This document shows, one piece after another, positions 27,383-36,157 of a stretch of DNA of 64,000 nt. The DNA is from Stigmatella ashevillena (GTDB lineage: Bacteria > Myxococcota > Myxococcia > Myxococcales > Myxococcaceae), in NCBI RefSeq assembly GCF_028368975.1, contig NZ_JAQNDM010000002.1, forward strand, positions 4,272,425 to 4,336,424, read 5' to 3'. Position numbers and translations under genes: made by a program. Each line of letters opens with the position of its first letter. Within the stretch, counting starts at the first letter, position 1. The notes under the pieces were generated by a model, which was given only the letters and a program-made list of their open reading frames with translations, had not been told where the DNA came from and did no database searches.

Positions 27383-28432
27383 ATGAGTCAGAAGAGCAAG
27401 AATCGCGCGAATGGGAAGAACGCCAAGCTGGGAGCCTCCTTCGAGCAGGAGTTGGGGCCCCTGGTGAAGGCCATCGACGAGGCCGTCCTGGGCATCCCGG
27501 ATGAGCAGCAGCGTCAGGAAGTGCGCCAACTGGTGGGCGAGGCCGTGCACGGGGCGTTGCGCCAGCTCGCCGTGCGCTCGGGGGCCCGCGGGCCGGTGAC
27601 GAGCCTCGCGGCCCCCGTGGACGAGGCCGTGAATGCCATCAAGCAGGTGCAGAGCCTGGGCTTCGTGGAGTTCACCACCGGGCTCATCAACGGCACGTTC
27701 GACGCCATCATCGCGGCGACCCTCAAACAGATGGATGCCTACGCCCAGCTGGTGGCGGATCTGGCCAAGACGCTCACCGAGTTCAAGGCAGAGAATGTCA
27801 CGGAGGGGCAGATCACCGCCCACCTGGCCATCAACTACCCGGATGGGGTGGGTGGCACCAGCGTGAGTCCGTCCTACACCTTCACGCCGACCGCAGCGGA
27901 CCCGGCGACGGGCATCCCCGCGAAGACCGCCAACCAGAAGCTGCTCGAGGTGGCCAAGGCGCTCGAGGTGGCGACGGCGGGCAACAAGACGCCGCTCAAG
28001 TTCACGGGCCTCACCGGGGACAAGTTCACCGAGGCGCAGGTCAACCAGGCCCGCTCCGCCGTGGGCGAGATGCTGGCGATCAGCATGATCGAGCACCTGC
28101 GGGCCATGGCGCGCGAGGGCATGGCGCGCATCGTCATCACGGACGGCGAGTTGCTGTCGAAGCTCACCTTCAATGTCACCGCGACGGCCGAACAGACGGT
28201 GCAGAAGAACCAGTATCAGCAGACCCAGTACGGTGGCAGCGTGAGGGCCCATGTCGGGTTCCGGGTCTGGGGCGCCAGCGCCTCGGCGTATTACAACACC
28301 CTCAACATCTCCACCGTGAATGAGACGTCTCACGACAAGGTGACGATGAATGCCGAGATCATCGGCATGGTGAAGCTGCGCTTCAAGACGGAGACCTTCG
28401 CGCCGATCGCCACCGACGGCCCGATCGAGTAA
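27383..28432 (+). CDS. Unknown protein, first gene of a three-gene operon
   Basis: 349 residues, no signal peptide, no membrane segment. ATG 27383 is the first Met that gives a coherent hydrophilic start (MSQKSKNRANGK). The N-terminal half is helical, with an amphipathic stretch near residues 85-140 (FVEFTTGLINGTFDAII); the C-terminal third is beta-like and rich in Gln, Thr and Tyr (about 260-345). It distantly recalls DUF2589-type proteins, but I cannot confirm that. About 70 bases separate it from the next gene, which is coupled to the third. Expected to be cytoplasmic. Function unknown. Confidence 0.75.
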   Translation: MSQKSKNRANGKNAKLGASFEQELGPLVKAIDEAVLGIPDEQQRQEVRQLVGEAVHGALRQLAVRSGARGPVTSLAAPVDEAVNAIKQVQSLGFVEFTTGLINGTFDAIIAATLKQMDAYAQLVADLAKTLTEFKAENVTEGQITAHLAINYPDGVGGTSVSPSYTFTPTAADPATGIPAKTANQKLLEVAKALEVATAGNKTPLKFTGLTGDKFTEAQVNQARSAVGEMLAISMIEHLRAMAREGMARIVITDGELLSKLTFNVTATAEQTVQKNQYQQTQYGGSVRAHVGFRVWGASASAYYNTLNISTVNETSHDKVTMNAEIIGMVKLRFKTETFAPIATDGPIE

Positions 28433-28500
28433 TTCCTTTCCTTTGACGGGCGGCTGGCGGTGCTCTCTCACCGCCGGCCGCCCAGCCTGTGGACCGCGCC

Positions 28501-28806
28501 ATGGCCAACATTACCTTGAGTGATTTGCTTTCCTTGCTCTTCACGGACCTTGCCGCCACCGCCGAGCGGGCCGAGGAGGGCTCTGGGCTGAAGATTCAGG
28601 TGACCGACCTTGATTTGAACATCCCCGCCTATTTGAGATTGCAAGAGGCGGGCGCGGACCCCGAGCAAAACCCTCCCCGCTTTCTCCTCACGCTGCCCTC
28701 CACGCGCGATTCGATTCCCACCGGCGGCTTGGGCCGGATCGCCCTCACCATCGGCGTCCAGTCCGTGGGCTCCCCCGAACAGCCTGCTCCCCCCGAGGAT
28801 CCATGA
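28501..28806 (+). CDS. Small unknown protein of the three-gene operon
   Basis: 101 residues. ATG 28501 (MANITLSDLL) is preferred over a GTG four codons upstream. An N-terminal helix (about 3-22) is followed by alternating beta strands (LKIQVTDLDLNIPAYL, RFLLTLPS, LGRIALTIG). This strand pattern resembles the start of the next protein (about residues 38-75), so the two may share a small domain. The stop overlaps the next start as ATGA, indicating translational coupling and likely a physical complex. Function unknown. Confidence 0.65.
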   Translation: MANITLSDLLSLLFTDLAATAERAEEGSGLKIQVTDLDLNIPAYLRLQEAGADPEQNPPRFLLTLPSTRDSIPTGGLGRIALTIGVQSVGSPEQPAPPEDP

Positions 28807-30677
28807 ACTCCGAAGACACGGAAGACAATGCCGAGTGGCAGTTGGCGGACCTCGTGGATGCCATGTCCGCGGAGGTGGACCGGGCGGAGGACACGCTGGC
28901 CCTCAAGTCGTACTCACGGAAAATCTCCTTGGCCATCAAGAGCGTCGCCCTCGATGTCGAGGTGACGATGCGAAGGACCGAGGACGGGCTCGTCTACTTC
29001 CGCTCCGTGCCGCCGGGGACGGAGACCCGTACGCTGTTGAAGCTGGACTTCGCGCAGGTGCTGGAGAGCCAGCTCGCGGGGCTTCGCCGACCGCTGGACG
29101 ACACCACCACGTCCGCGCCCCTGAGCACGCTGCCGGGCATCACTCCCGCGGAGATCCGCGCGCTCAACTCCATCGCCGTCTACTCGGTGGATGACTTGCT
29201 CCGGTACACACGCACCACCTCCATGCTCGCCGAGGTGAGCCGCATCACCGGCCTGGCCGAGACGCGGCTGCGCGCTTGGCGGGGCGACCCCTATGTGCTG
29301 GAGGTCAAACCGGCCCTGGGCCTGCCGGGCGGCAGCGTCGTCATCGAAGGCGGCAATTTCGGCTTGGTGAAGCCCGCCAACGCCCTGGTGATGTTCCACG
29401 GCAAGGAGGCCACGATTCTCCAGTGGAGCAGCACGCGCCTGACGGTGGCGGTACCCGCGGACATCTCGGGCGCGGGGCTGGTCTTCGTGGTCCTCGGCGC
29501 CCGGCCCACCAACGTCGTCTCCTGGGTGGCGTCCGTCATGGACCTGCGTGTGGAGGGGCTGGAGATGGAGCCCGTGGCCGGGGAGCCCTTCGCCTTGGAG
29601 GCCGTGCTGTTCAACCGGGGCGCGGGGGCCTCGCCCGTGTTCTCCGTGCAGTGGAGTGTGGACGGGGTGCCCGAGCCCCTCCAGGTGCATGGGGTGCTCT
29701 TGCCGGGCCAGCGCTCCGCGGAGAGCGTCTGCCGCCGCGAGCTGGCCCTGGGGGTGGGCACGCACACGGTGCAGCTCCTCGTGGATCCCGAAGGCAAGCT
29801 GCCCGTGGCGGACCGCGCGGGGCTCAGCTTCAGCCGCACCTTCGAGGTGCATGCGCTGAAGACCCTGGTCCTGGGCAGCTTCCACCCGCTGAGCACGTTG
29901 GATCCGCTGCGCGCGGGCCCCCAGGGGTCATCGAGCGTGCTGGGGCTCCTGTTCCGCGGCCTGGGGCGCAGGGATGGCGTGAAGAAACAGTGGGTGCCCG
30001 AACTGGCCGAGTCCTGGACGGCGCCAGTGCCCGTGCAGGTCAATGGCGCCTCGCTGTACGCGGTGACCGTGACGCTGCGCGCGGACCTGCGGTTCCACGA
30101 TGGGACGGCGCTGCGCGGGGAGGATGTCCGCTACACCTTCCAGAAGCTGAAGGAGGAGGGCTCGCCGTGGCGGGAACTGGCGCTGCGCGTCCGGGACGTC
30201 ACCCCGCAGGGCCAGACGCTCACCTTCCTGCTGGAGGCGCCCGAAGCGCTGGAGCCACTCATGACCGTGGGCATCGTGCCTCAAGGGGCGCACGCGAAGG
30301 ATCCCGTAGGCTTTGGCCAGCGGCCCCTGGGAACGGGGCCGTTCCGGGTGCGGTCCTTCTCCGGGGAGACGCTGGAGTTGCAGGCCTTCGGCCGCTACTT
30401 CCGGGGCGCGCCCCGGGTGGACCGGCTGAGGGTGGTGACGGTGCCGGACCTGGACCGCCTGGGCGAGCGCGTGGAGCAGCAAGAGTTCCAGGCGACCGTC
30501 ATGCCCTACGACGAGGGCTGGTACCAGCGGCTGATGGATCTCGGCGAGTGGCGGTTGACCCCGGACCTGTCCGCCAGTCCGCCGGTGCTGCACGTGCAAG
30601 TTCCCTCGCTGCGGGAGCGCGAGGTGTTGGCGCCAGACAGCACGGCCGGCGCACACCTCTGGTACCTCCTGGACTGA
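28803..30677 (+). CDS. HhH-IPT/TIG-CARDB-solute-binding-protein fusion, apparently cytoplasmic
   Basis: 624 residues with an unusual domain chain. Residues 10-95 resemble a Trypco2-like small domain (weak). About 105-160 form a helix-hairpin-helix-like segment (LPGITPAEIRALNSIAVYSVDDLL). About 165-240 is an IPT/TIG Ig fold (GGSVVIEGGNFG). About 248-345 is CARDB-like (AVLFNRGAGASPVFSVQWSVDG). About 350-590 matches the first part of a family 5 peptide/nickel-binding protein (SBP_bac_5: PELAESWT, LRFHDGTALRGEDVRYTF, GTGPFRVRSF), but the usual C-terminal lobe region is shortened. There is no signal peptide although SBP_bac_5, CARDB and TIG domains are normally extracytoplasmic. Possibly secreted by another route or used as an intracellular ligand sensor. 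The start overlaps the previous stop (ATGA). Confidence 0.8.
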   Translation: MNSEDTEDNAEWQLADLVDAMSAEVDRAEDTLALKSYSRKISLAIKSVALDVEVTMRRTEDGLVYFRSVPPGTETRTLLKLDFAQVLESQLAGLRRPLDDTTTSAPLSTLPGITPAEIRALNSIAVYSVDDLLRYTRTTSMLAEVSRITGLAETRLRAWRGDPYVLEVKPALGLPGGSVVIEGGNFGLVKPANALVMFHGKEATILQWSSTRLTVAVPADISGAGLVFVVLGARPTNVVSWVASVMDLRVEGLEMEPVAGEPFALEAVLFNRGAGASPVFSVQWSVDGVPEPLQVHGVLLPGQRSAESVCRRELALGVGTHTVQLLVDPEGKLPVADRAGLSFSRTFEVHALKTLVLGSFHPLSTLDPLRAGPQGSSSVLGLLFRGLGRRDGVKKQWVPELAESWTAPVPVQVNGASLYAVTVTLRADLRFHDGTALRGEDVRYTFQKLKEEGSPWRELALRVRDVTPQGQTLTFLLEAPEALEPLMTVGIVPQGAHAKDPVGFGQRPLGTGPFRVRSFSGETLELQAFGRYFRGAPRVDRLRVVTVPDLDRLGERVEQQEFQATVMPYDEGWYQRLMDLGEWRLTPDLSASPPVLHVQVPSLREREVLAPDSTAGAHLWYLLD

Positions 30678-30714
30678 GTTTTCCCCTCTCTCCCTGGGAA
30701 GCGCTCAGGGGAGC

Positions 30715-30765
30715 GGTGGGGCCCCGGTGCCGCGCGGGGCTTCCGGGGCCCCACCGTGCTGTTTT
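30715..30765 (+). terminator. GC-rich hairpin and T-run after the three-gene operon
   Basis: Perfect 13-bp arms GGTGGGGCCCCGG (30715-30727) and CCGGGGCCCCACC (30743-30755) enclose a 15-base loop and are followed by GTGCTGTTTT. It begins 38 bases after the fusion-gene stop, as expected for an intrinsic terminator; the U-tract is short and offset, so efficiency is uncertain. Confidence 0.7.
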
Positions 30766-31636
30766 CGAAATGTTTGCTGCTTGGTGCCCAAACAGTGGCA
30801 CCCATTCTCACCGCGCGCGCGGCGGGGGCCTGCGTTACAGGGGTTCTCCCCGTATCTGCCCTTCGCTTGCCTCGCATCTCTTCGTTCCGCGCCTTCGAGC
30901 CCCCCGACTGCTTCGGACTATAGGCGGAATGGGGGCCCTGTTGAGAGGCGGTGATGGGGCTTGAGGCGAAGTCACCGTCCACTCCGGTACCGTGCGGAGC
31001 GCGGACACCTTCCGGCTCCCCCAGGCCGTGACGGAGCCGGGGCGGCTCATGTCGGCGGAGGGGGAGGCGTCCTATGACGCGACGCCTCTCACGCTGAAGA
31101 AGAACCAGCGAGGGCTGGTCCTGGTGATTTTCCGGGGCATGTGCTCCACGTGCCCCCGGGCCTTCCCGGTCTGGATATGGGCCGCTACTACGCGGCCTTC
31201 ACCGTCTCGGTCCGATTCACAATCATCGAGTGACCTACAGGAGTTTCCTCTCCCACTGGGACGACGGATTCCTCCATCGAATTTGAAGTATAGGGACGCG
31301 GGGCGCGCCTTCTCACGCCGCTGCAATTCACGTCGTTCTGGCCAGGCCGCAAGCCATTTTTCATCAAGCTCCCGAGCGACTTCGACTCGGCGCGCTTCGC
31401 GAGTCAGCAGAACGAAACCCGCCCCTTTGCGCGTGCGTTGTAGACGAAACTGTCGCAACTCGCCGCCCACGCTAGAGCGGCTAGACGACAATCTGGTCCA
31501 GCAAGGCGCGCATGTTGGCCCGTAAGAACTGGTCTTGACCCTTCCGGTTGAGGTACACCGCCGCGGGAGGAGCCTGAGTCACTCAGAGTACGTGTGTATA
31601 AAAGAGGACGCTTGAGCACAGGGATTTGGAGGAATC
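30766..31636. other. Gene-poor stretch with decayed coding fragments
   Basis: About 870 bases with no complete gene. Two stretches read like protein but lack starts or are interrupted. On the plus strand 30965-31135 encodes EVTVHSGTVRSADTFRLPQ and onward to LVLVIFRG, like the end of a secreted enzyme, before the frame turns unlike protein. Plus strand 31294-31443 encodes a segment beginning LLTPLQFTSFWPGRKPF and ending RPFARAL after an in-frame TAG. Neither could be assigned to a family. The last 70 bases should contain the promoter of the next gene. Confidence 0.4.
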
Positions 31637-32050
31637 ATGAAAACAGTTATCTTCGCCGGTGAAAACAGCGCTGGGTGGTCTCAAATCGCAGCGAGTTTCT
31701 TCAATGTGATGGCAGATCCGGAAAAGGCGCGGGCGATCTCGGCTGGGACGAGTCCTGCGTCGCTCTATCACCCAAGAGTCGTGGAAGTGATGAACGACAT
31801 CACCATCGACGTGGCGAAGGAGAAGACGGAGGTCCTCGCGCCCGAACTTGCCAAGGGGGCAGAGTGGATCATCACCCTCGCGGGCTCGAAGGTGGGTGTG
31901 AACATTCAGGGTCCAAAGCGGGAGGAATGGCCGCCGCTCGACTCTCCCGAGAGCAAGAAGGGCTTTGCGGAAGTGGAGCCTATCCGCGACGTGATTGCGG
32001 CACTCGTCTCGGGCTTCGTGGAGCGTGAGGGTTGGTCCCGCCCCAGTTAG
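31637..32050 (+). CDS. Low-molecular-weight phosphatase/arsenate-reductase-like protein lacking the catalytic Cys
   Basis: 137 residues with the LMWPTP/ArsC fold layout: an N-terminal strand and P-loop region (VIFAGENSAGWSQIAASFF), ISAGTSPAS, VVEVMNDITIDV, and EWIITL before the late strand. Active enzymes carry C-x5-R in the P-loop (V-C-x-x-N-S-x-R-S); here the expected Cys and Arg are absent while NSA and SQ remain. It is therefore probably a non-catalytic relative, perhaps a ligand- or partner-binding protein. GGAGG four bases before ATG 31637 gives a strong start. It stands alone between gene remnants. Confidence 0.78.
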   Translation: MKTVIFAGENSAGWSQIAASFFNVMADPEKARAISAGTSPASLYHPRVVEVMNDITIDVAKEKTEVLAPELAKGAEWIITLAGSKVGVNIQGPKREEWPPLDSPESKKGFAEVEPIRDVIAALVSGFVEREGWSRPS

Positions 32051-32094
32051 CGGCCAGGGTCTCAGGCCATTCACGGGGGCACGGCGCAGCCCCG

Positions 32095-32324
32095 TCAGGA
32101 TTTCTTCCTGCGAAGGACCTCCGCTGGCAGGTTGCGGCGGACTGGATCCAGGACGGCCGCCAAGACAATCACCAGGGGCGTTGACAACATCACCAAGCCC
32201 AGAATGAAGAGCATCCGAAACAGACGAATGGCAGACTTGAAAATGGCACACGCCCCAAGGCGAGCGTGAAGCACGTCAGCCCGAGCTTGAGCCAGCGGGC
32301 GATGCGGTGCAGAGATCCAGGCAT
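32095..32324 (-). pseudogene. Frameshifted small membrane protein
   Basis: From ATG 32324 the frame reads MPGSLHRIARWLKLGLTCF and then LALG before losing coding character. From a C-run on the plus strand (32253-32256) the neighbouring frame continues as ACAIFKSAIRLFRMLFILG through a hydrophobic segment and ends EVLRRKKS at 32095. Adding one base to the run would join both parts into about 75 residues with a membrane segment. Either a real frameshift mutation or a sequencing error in the homopolymer. Function unknown. Confidence 0.5.
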
Positions 32325-32418
32325 GCCACCAGCCTAACCCCCCCGCTGGCCGGGGCAGCCCTGCCACCGACTGGAGCGGCGGCGCGAAGGCACCGCGCCG
32401 CTGTCTCCTCCCGAGGCA

Positions 32419-34665
32419 CTACTTGAGGAAGGCGCGAACCTTGCCTTCGTCTTCCTCTCCCTCGGGGCCCACCTTCACGCTCTTGCCCTTGGAAATCACC
32501 ACCACCACCCGGTCTCCCAAGGCAAACGCGGCCTTCAACTCCGGGCGGGCCTGGAGCAGCGCGAAGTAGCCCTTCGAGAGGAATTTGATCTGAAGCGGCT
32601 TGCCCGGGTTGGCCAGCACCTCGGAGTCGATCCAGCCTCCATCCCGGTAGAGGAATGTCCTGCCCGCGGCCACCCGCACCGGCTCGCTCGCCGAGGGCCC
32701 TCGCTCCTCTTCCTTCATCTTCTTCATCTCACGCGAGACGGCCACGGCGCCCTTCCCCTCCGCCCTCGCCAGCGACTCGGCCGGCGCGGCGGCGGGAGCC
32801 GGAACGCTGCCTCCGCCCCTCGGCGGCGGCGGAGGCGCGAAGGCAGAGCCCAGGGAATCCGAGCCATCGGCCTCGGGGCGCATGACGGGCGACGGCCGGG
32901 CCACCATCGGCGGCGTGTCCTCGACCACCAGGTAGCTCGTATACGGCGTGACGATGCCGAACTTCTTGGCCAGCGAAATCACCTCGTCGCGCAGCTCGGG
33001 GCGCTCGCCGCGCAGGCGGATCTCCTCCAGCAGGAAGCCCACCTTGCGGATGGCCCACAGCCGGGGGATGAACCCGTCTCGCGTGGCTTCCTTGGGCGCG
33101 GTGGTGCCGTAGTCGAAGGTGCGCTTCTCGCCGTTCACATAGCCCGTCAACACCGCCTTCGCGTCTCCGGACTTGCGGTAGCGGCCCATCACCACCAACT
33201 GCGTCCCCTTGAAGAGGTCCGGCAGCTTGCGCGGATACAGGTCGTACGCGTCGATGGACGACAGGTCGAGCGACAGGTCCGAGAGCACCGGGTTGCTCAC
33301 CTTGTCGTAGAAGCTCGAGATCTTCGTCTCGAACTCCTTGCCGTCCCGGACGAAGTCTGAAGTGCCCGCGCCATCGACGGAGAGCCGGTCCAGCAGCCGC
33401 GCATTGAGGTCCTCGCCCACGCCGAAGGTGAACAGGCGCGTCTTCGCCTTGCGCCCGTCCTTCGCGTGCTGGGCGATCGCGCTCTCATCCGTCTCGCCGA
33501 TGGTGGGCTGGCCATCCGTGATGAACAGGAGCAGGTGGGGCGCCGGAGACTTGCCATCATTGTCCTGGAGCCCACGCACCAGCGCCTCGTCGATGGCCGT
33601 GCCCCCGATGGCCTCCAACTGCTCCACGAAAGAGACCGCCTTCTGGATGTTCTCCGGGTTGGCGGCCTTCAGCGCCGGGAACAGCGCCTCCACGTCCGTG
33701 GAGAACCGCACCACGTTGAAGGTGTCCTGCGGGTTGAGCCGGGTGACGCAGTACTTGAGCGCGTCCTTGGCGATCTGCATCCGGCTGCCCTGCATCGAGC
33801 CCGAGGTGTCGATGACGAAGGTGACGCGCTTGGCGGAGATCTCGCTGGCGCTCACCTCCGTCTTCGGGGCGATGAGCGCGATGAAGTAGCCGGGCTCGTC
33901 CGCCTGCTTGTACGTGAGCAGCGACAGCCCCACCGCCTTGTCCGAGACGGAGAAGTAGAGGTCCAGGTCCTTGGAGAGGTCCGCGCCGTTCACCTGCTCC
34001 AGCCCCACCACCGCTTCCGCCTCGCCCCTGCGGGACACATCCATCGGGTGCGTGGGGGAGTAGATGCTCTTCAGCGGCACCTTCGAGGACACCTTGGCGC
34101 TGAAGGTGAAGTCGTTCTTCGCCGAGCCTCCCACCTGCCGCCAGTCCGCAGGCTGCCCTTTGGCCGTCGCCCCCAGCGGGTAATGGTAGTGGTACAGGCC
34201 GGCGGAGTAGTTCAGCACCTGGCTGAAGGCCAGCTCGACCTTCTGCTCGCCCCGCGCGGGGACCGGGAAGACGCGAACCCGGAACACGTCCGAGTCCACG
34301 TACTCCAGCAGCCCGGGGTCCGCCAGGCGCCGGACGATGCCCTCATAGATGTTGGTGGCCTTGTCGCGCTCGAGCAACTCGCCCTTCGTCTTCTGGCCGT
34401 TGATCCACAGGTAGAACTCGGAGAGCGCGGCGCCCTTGGGCAGCGGGAAGATGTAGTGGGCTTCGAGCTGGGTGGGGCCCTCATTCAGGAACGTCTGCTC
34501 CACCCGGGTGACGGCCGTACCGTCCTGGATGTCCACCTTGACCCGCTGGCTCTTGATGGCCAGCGGCCGGGCGTTCGGAGGTGTGGGCAGCAGCAAGCCC
34601 TGGGCCGAGGCCAACACCGGCATCAGCAGGGCGCTCATCAGCAGCAATCGGAGGGCGGTATGCAC
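32419..34665 (-). CDS. VIT and von Willebrand factor A domain protein, exported
   Basis: 748 residues. GTG 34665 is preferred because AGGAG lies ten bases upstream and it gives a compact signal peptide ending VLASAQ; ATG 34734 is possible but would add 23 residues before it. A VIT domain (about 25-155) precedes a vWA domain (about 270-440) with an intact MIDAS: DTSGS, the Thr in GGTAIDEAL, and ITDGQPT. A Pro/Gly-rich linker and a Lys/Glu-rich helix lead to a C-terminal domain ending KVRAFLK. Bacterial VIT-vWA proteins resemble inter-alpha-trypsin inhibitor heavy chains and act in envelope protein contacts. It is the last gene on the strand of the B12 locus, 76 bases after the permease; whether it belongs to that operon is uncertain. 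Confidence 0.9.
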   Translation of the reverse strand: MHTALRLLLMSALLMPVLASAQGLLLPTPPNARPLAIKSQRVKVDIQDGTAVTRVEQTFLNEGPTQLEAHYIFPLPKGAALSEFYLWINGQKTKGELLERDKATNIYEGIVRRLADPGLLEYVDSDVFRVRVFPVPARGEQKVELAFSQVLNYSAGLYHYHYPLGATAKGQPADWRQVGGSAKNDFTFSAKVSSKVPLKSIYSPTHPMDVSRRGEAEAVVGLEQVNGADLSKDLDLYFSVSDKAVGLSLLTYKQADEPGYFIALIAPKTEVSASEISAKRVTFVIDTSGSMQGSRMQIAKDALKYCVTRLNPQDTFNVVRFSTDVEALFPALKAANPENIQKAVSFVEQLEAIGGTAIDEALVRGLQDNDGKSPAPHLLLFITDGQPTIGETDESAIAQHAKDGRKAKTRLFTFGVGEDLNARLLDRLSVDGAGTSDFVRDGKEFETKISSFYDKVSNPVLSDLSLDLSSIDAYDLYPRKLPDLFKGTQLVVMGRYRKSGDAKAVLTGYVNGEKRTFDYGTTAPKEATRDGFIPRLWAIRKVGFLLEEIRLRGERPELRDEVISLAKKFGIVTPYTSYLVVEDTPPMVARPSPVMRPEADGSDSLGSAFAPPPPPRGGGSVPAPAAAPAESLARAEGKGAVAVSREMKKMKEEERGPSASEPVRVAAGRTFLYRDGGWIDSEVLANPGKPLQIKFLSKGYFALLQARPELKAAFALGDRVVVVISKGKSVKVGPEGEEDEGKVRAFLK

Positions 34666-34741
34666 GGCGTTTCGTCTCCTCTGGAACCCGAGGACTTCTT
34701 GAACGCACGAGACTTCGGCGCGGTCTGCGCACATTAGCCCC

Positions 34742-35830
34742 TCAGGGCTGGGTTCCGGGACTCCCTCGCCGGGAAAGCAGGCCGATGAAGAGCGGGCCTC
34801 CGAGCAGCGCGGTGATGACGCCTACGGGCGGCTCGGCCCCGAACAGGGCAAAGGACAGCCGCGCCAGCAGGTCCGCCAGCACCAGGAACGCCGCCCCGCC
34901 CAAGGCCGAGAGCGGAATCAGCAGGCGCTGGTCCGGTCCAAAGGCCAGCCGCAGCAGGTGTGGGACGATGAGGCCCACGAAGCCAATGAGGCCCGTCAAG
35001 GCCACCGCCCCCGCGACGCTGGCGCTGGTGGCCAGCAAGAGCAGCCGCCGGGTGCGCGCCACGGGGACCCCCAGCGTCCGGGCGTCCTCGTCTCCCAGCG
35101 TCATCAAGTTGAGCTGTCCCGACAGTGCCAGCATCACGGCGAGGGCGCCCCCCTGGAGCAGCGCGGCGAGCCCCAGCGTGGCTCCGCGCTCGTACCCCAG
35201 CGTGCCGGCGAGCCAATAGAGGATCTCCCCCAGCCGGTCCGGCGCCGACAGCGTCTTGACGAGCGTGATGACCGCGGAGGCGAACGCGTTGAAGACCACC
35301 CCCGTGAGCAAGGCCGCATAGGGCGCCCGCGCGGAGTGGCCCCGGCTGGCGGCGAGGACGAAGAGGACCGAGCCCCCTGCTCCGAGAAATGCGAGGAGCG
35401 CGGGCCCGGAGAGCCGCTCCAGGCCGCCGGCCAGGCCAGGGGCCACCTGCCCCACGGTGGCCAGGCCCAGCGCCAGCGCCAGGGTCGCCCCTAGGGCCGC
35501 CCCTCCGGACACGCCCAGCACGAAGGGGTCCGCGAGCGGGTTGCGCAGCAGCCCCTGGAGCGTCGCCCCGGATGCCGCGAGCCCCGCGCCCACGATGACG
35601 CCCAGCAGGGCCCGGGGCAGGCGCAGCGACCAGAAGATGACGGCATCCGAGGACGTCGCGTCTCCCAGCGCGGTCATCAGGGAGATGGGCTGCTCGCCAA
35701 AGCGCACGGCGAGCGCGAACGCGCCGAGCGTCAACCCCAGGAACGCGGCGCACAGGCCGAGCACGCGGGAGGCTTGCAACCTCCGTCCCGCTCCCACCGT
35801 GGCATGGGGCCGCGCGTCCCCGGGGCTCAC
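34742..35830 (-). CDS. btuC: BtuC/FecCD-family ABC transporter permease, predicted cobalamin
   Basis: 362-residue inner-membrane permease with about ten hydrophobic segments. Signature region LLRNPLADPFVLGVSGGAALG and the TGLIGFVGLIVPHLLR gate/coupling segment are typical of BtuC/FhuB/FecCD proteins, which form homodimers for vitamin B12 or siderophore import. GTG 35830 lies one base after the stop of the preceding small gene (TGACGTG), so translation is coupled. Assignment to cobalamin rests on the riboswitch and BtuF-like gene upstream. No ATPase subunit gene is in the locus. Confidence 0.9.
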   Translation of the reverse strand: MSPGDARPHATVGAGRRLQASRVLGLCAAFLGLTLGAFALAVRFGEQPISLMTALGDATSSDAVIFWSLRLPRALLGVIVGAGLAASGATLQGLLRNPLADPFVLGVSGGAALGATLALALGLATVGQVAPGLAGGLERLSGPALLAFLGAGGSVLFVLAASRGHSARAPYAALLTGVVFNAFASAVITLVKTLSAPDRLGEILYWLAGTLGYERGATLGLAALLQGGALAVMLALSGQLNLMTLGDEDARTLGVPVARTRRLLLLATSASVAGAVALTGLIGFVGLIVPHLLRLAFGPDQRLLIPLSALGGAAFLVLADLLARLSFALFGAEPPVGVITALLGGPLFIGLLSRRGSPGTQP

Positions 35831-35831
35831 G

Positions 35832-36089
35832 TCATCTCCGGGTACGCATGAGCACGTAGCGCTTGGTGGTGCCGTCCACCTCCACGGTGGCCGCCACCTT
35901 CCAGCCTTCGGCTCCCAGCTTGCGCAGGTTCATGAGGTCCTCTTCGGGCCCCTCGCGCTTGAGGGACTCGTACTCCACGGGCTCGGAGAACAGCGCCTGC
36001 GCCTGCGCCACCCGGGGCAACAGAAAGGTCGAGAGGGCACCGGTGACCAGACCCGCCAGGAGAAGGAGCGACGCGGAACGACGATCCAT
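35832..36089 (-). CDS. Small exported DUF4177-like protein within the B12 uptake locus
   Basis: 85 residues. A signal or anchor segment (ASLLLLAGLVTGALSTFLL, ending RVAQAQA) precedes a domain of about 50 residues (YESLKREGPEEDLMNLRKLGAEGWK) that resembles DUF4177, a family with a conserved GWE/GWK turn. Probably periplasmic. It sits between the BtuF-like and BtuC-like genes and is one base from the permease start, so it is likely co-expressed with the transporter, but no role is established. Confidence 0.7.
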   Translation of the reverse strand: MDRRSASLLLLAGLVTGALSTFLLPRVAQAQALFSEPVEYESLKREGPEEDLMNLRKLGAEGWKVAATVEVDGTTKRYVLMRTRR

Positions 36090-36157
36090 GGAGGCACTCC
36101 ACTGAGGACAACGCTCGCCCTAGCATCTAATGCCTGTCTTCCAGCGCCGGAAGCGCC

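Noticed and set aside
31072-31491. 139-codon minus-strand open frame
   Set aside because: Arg-rich shadow-like composition; the opposite strand in the same region gives the more protein-like fragments.
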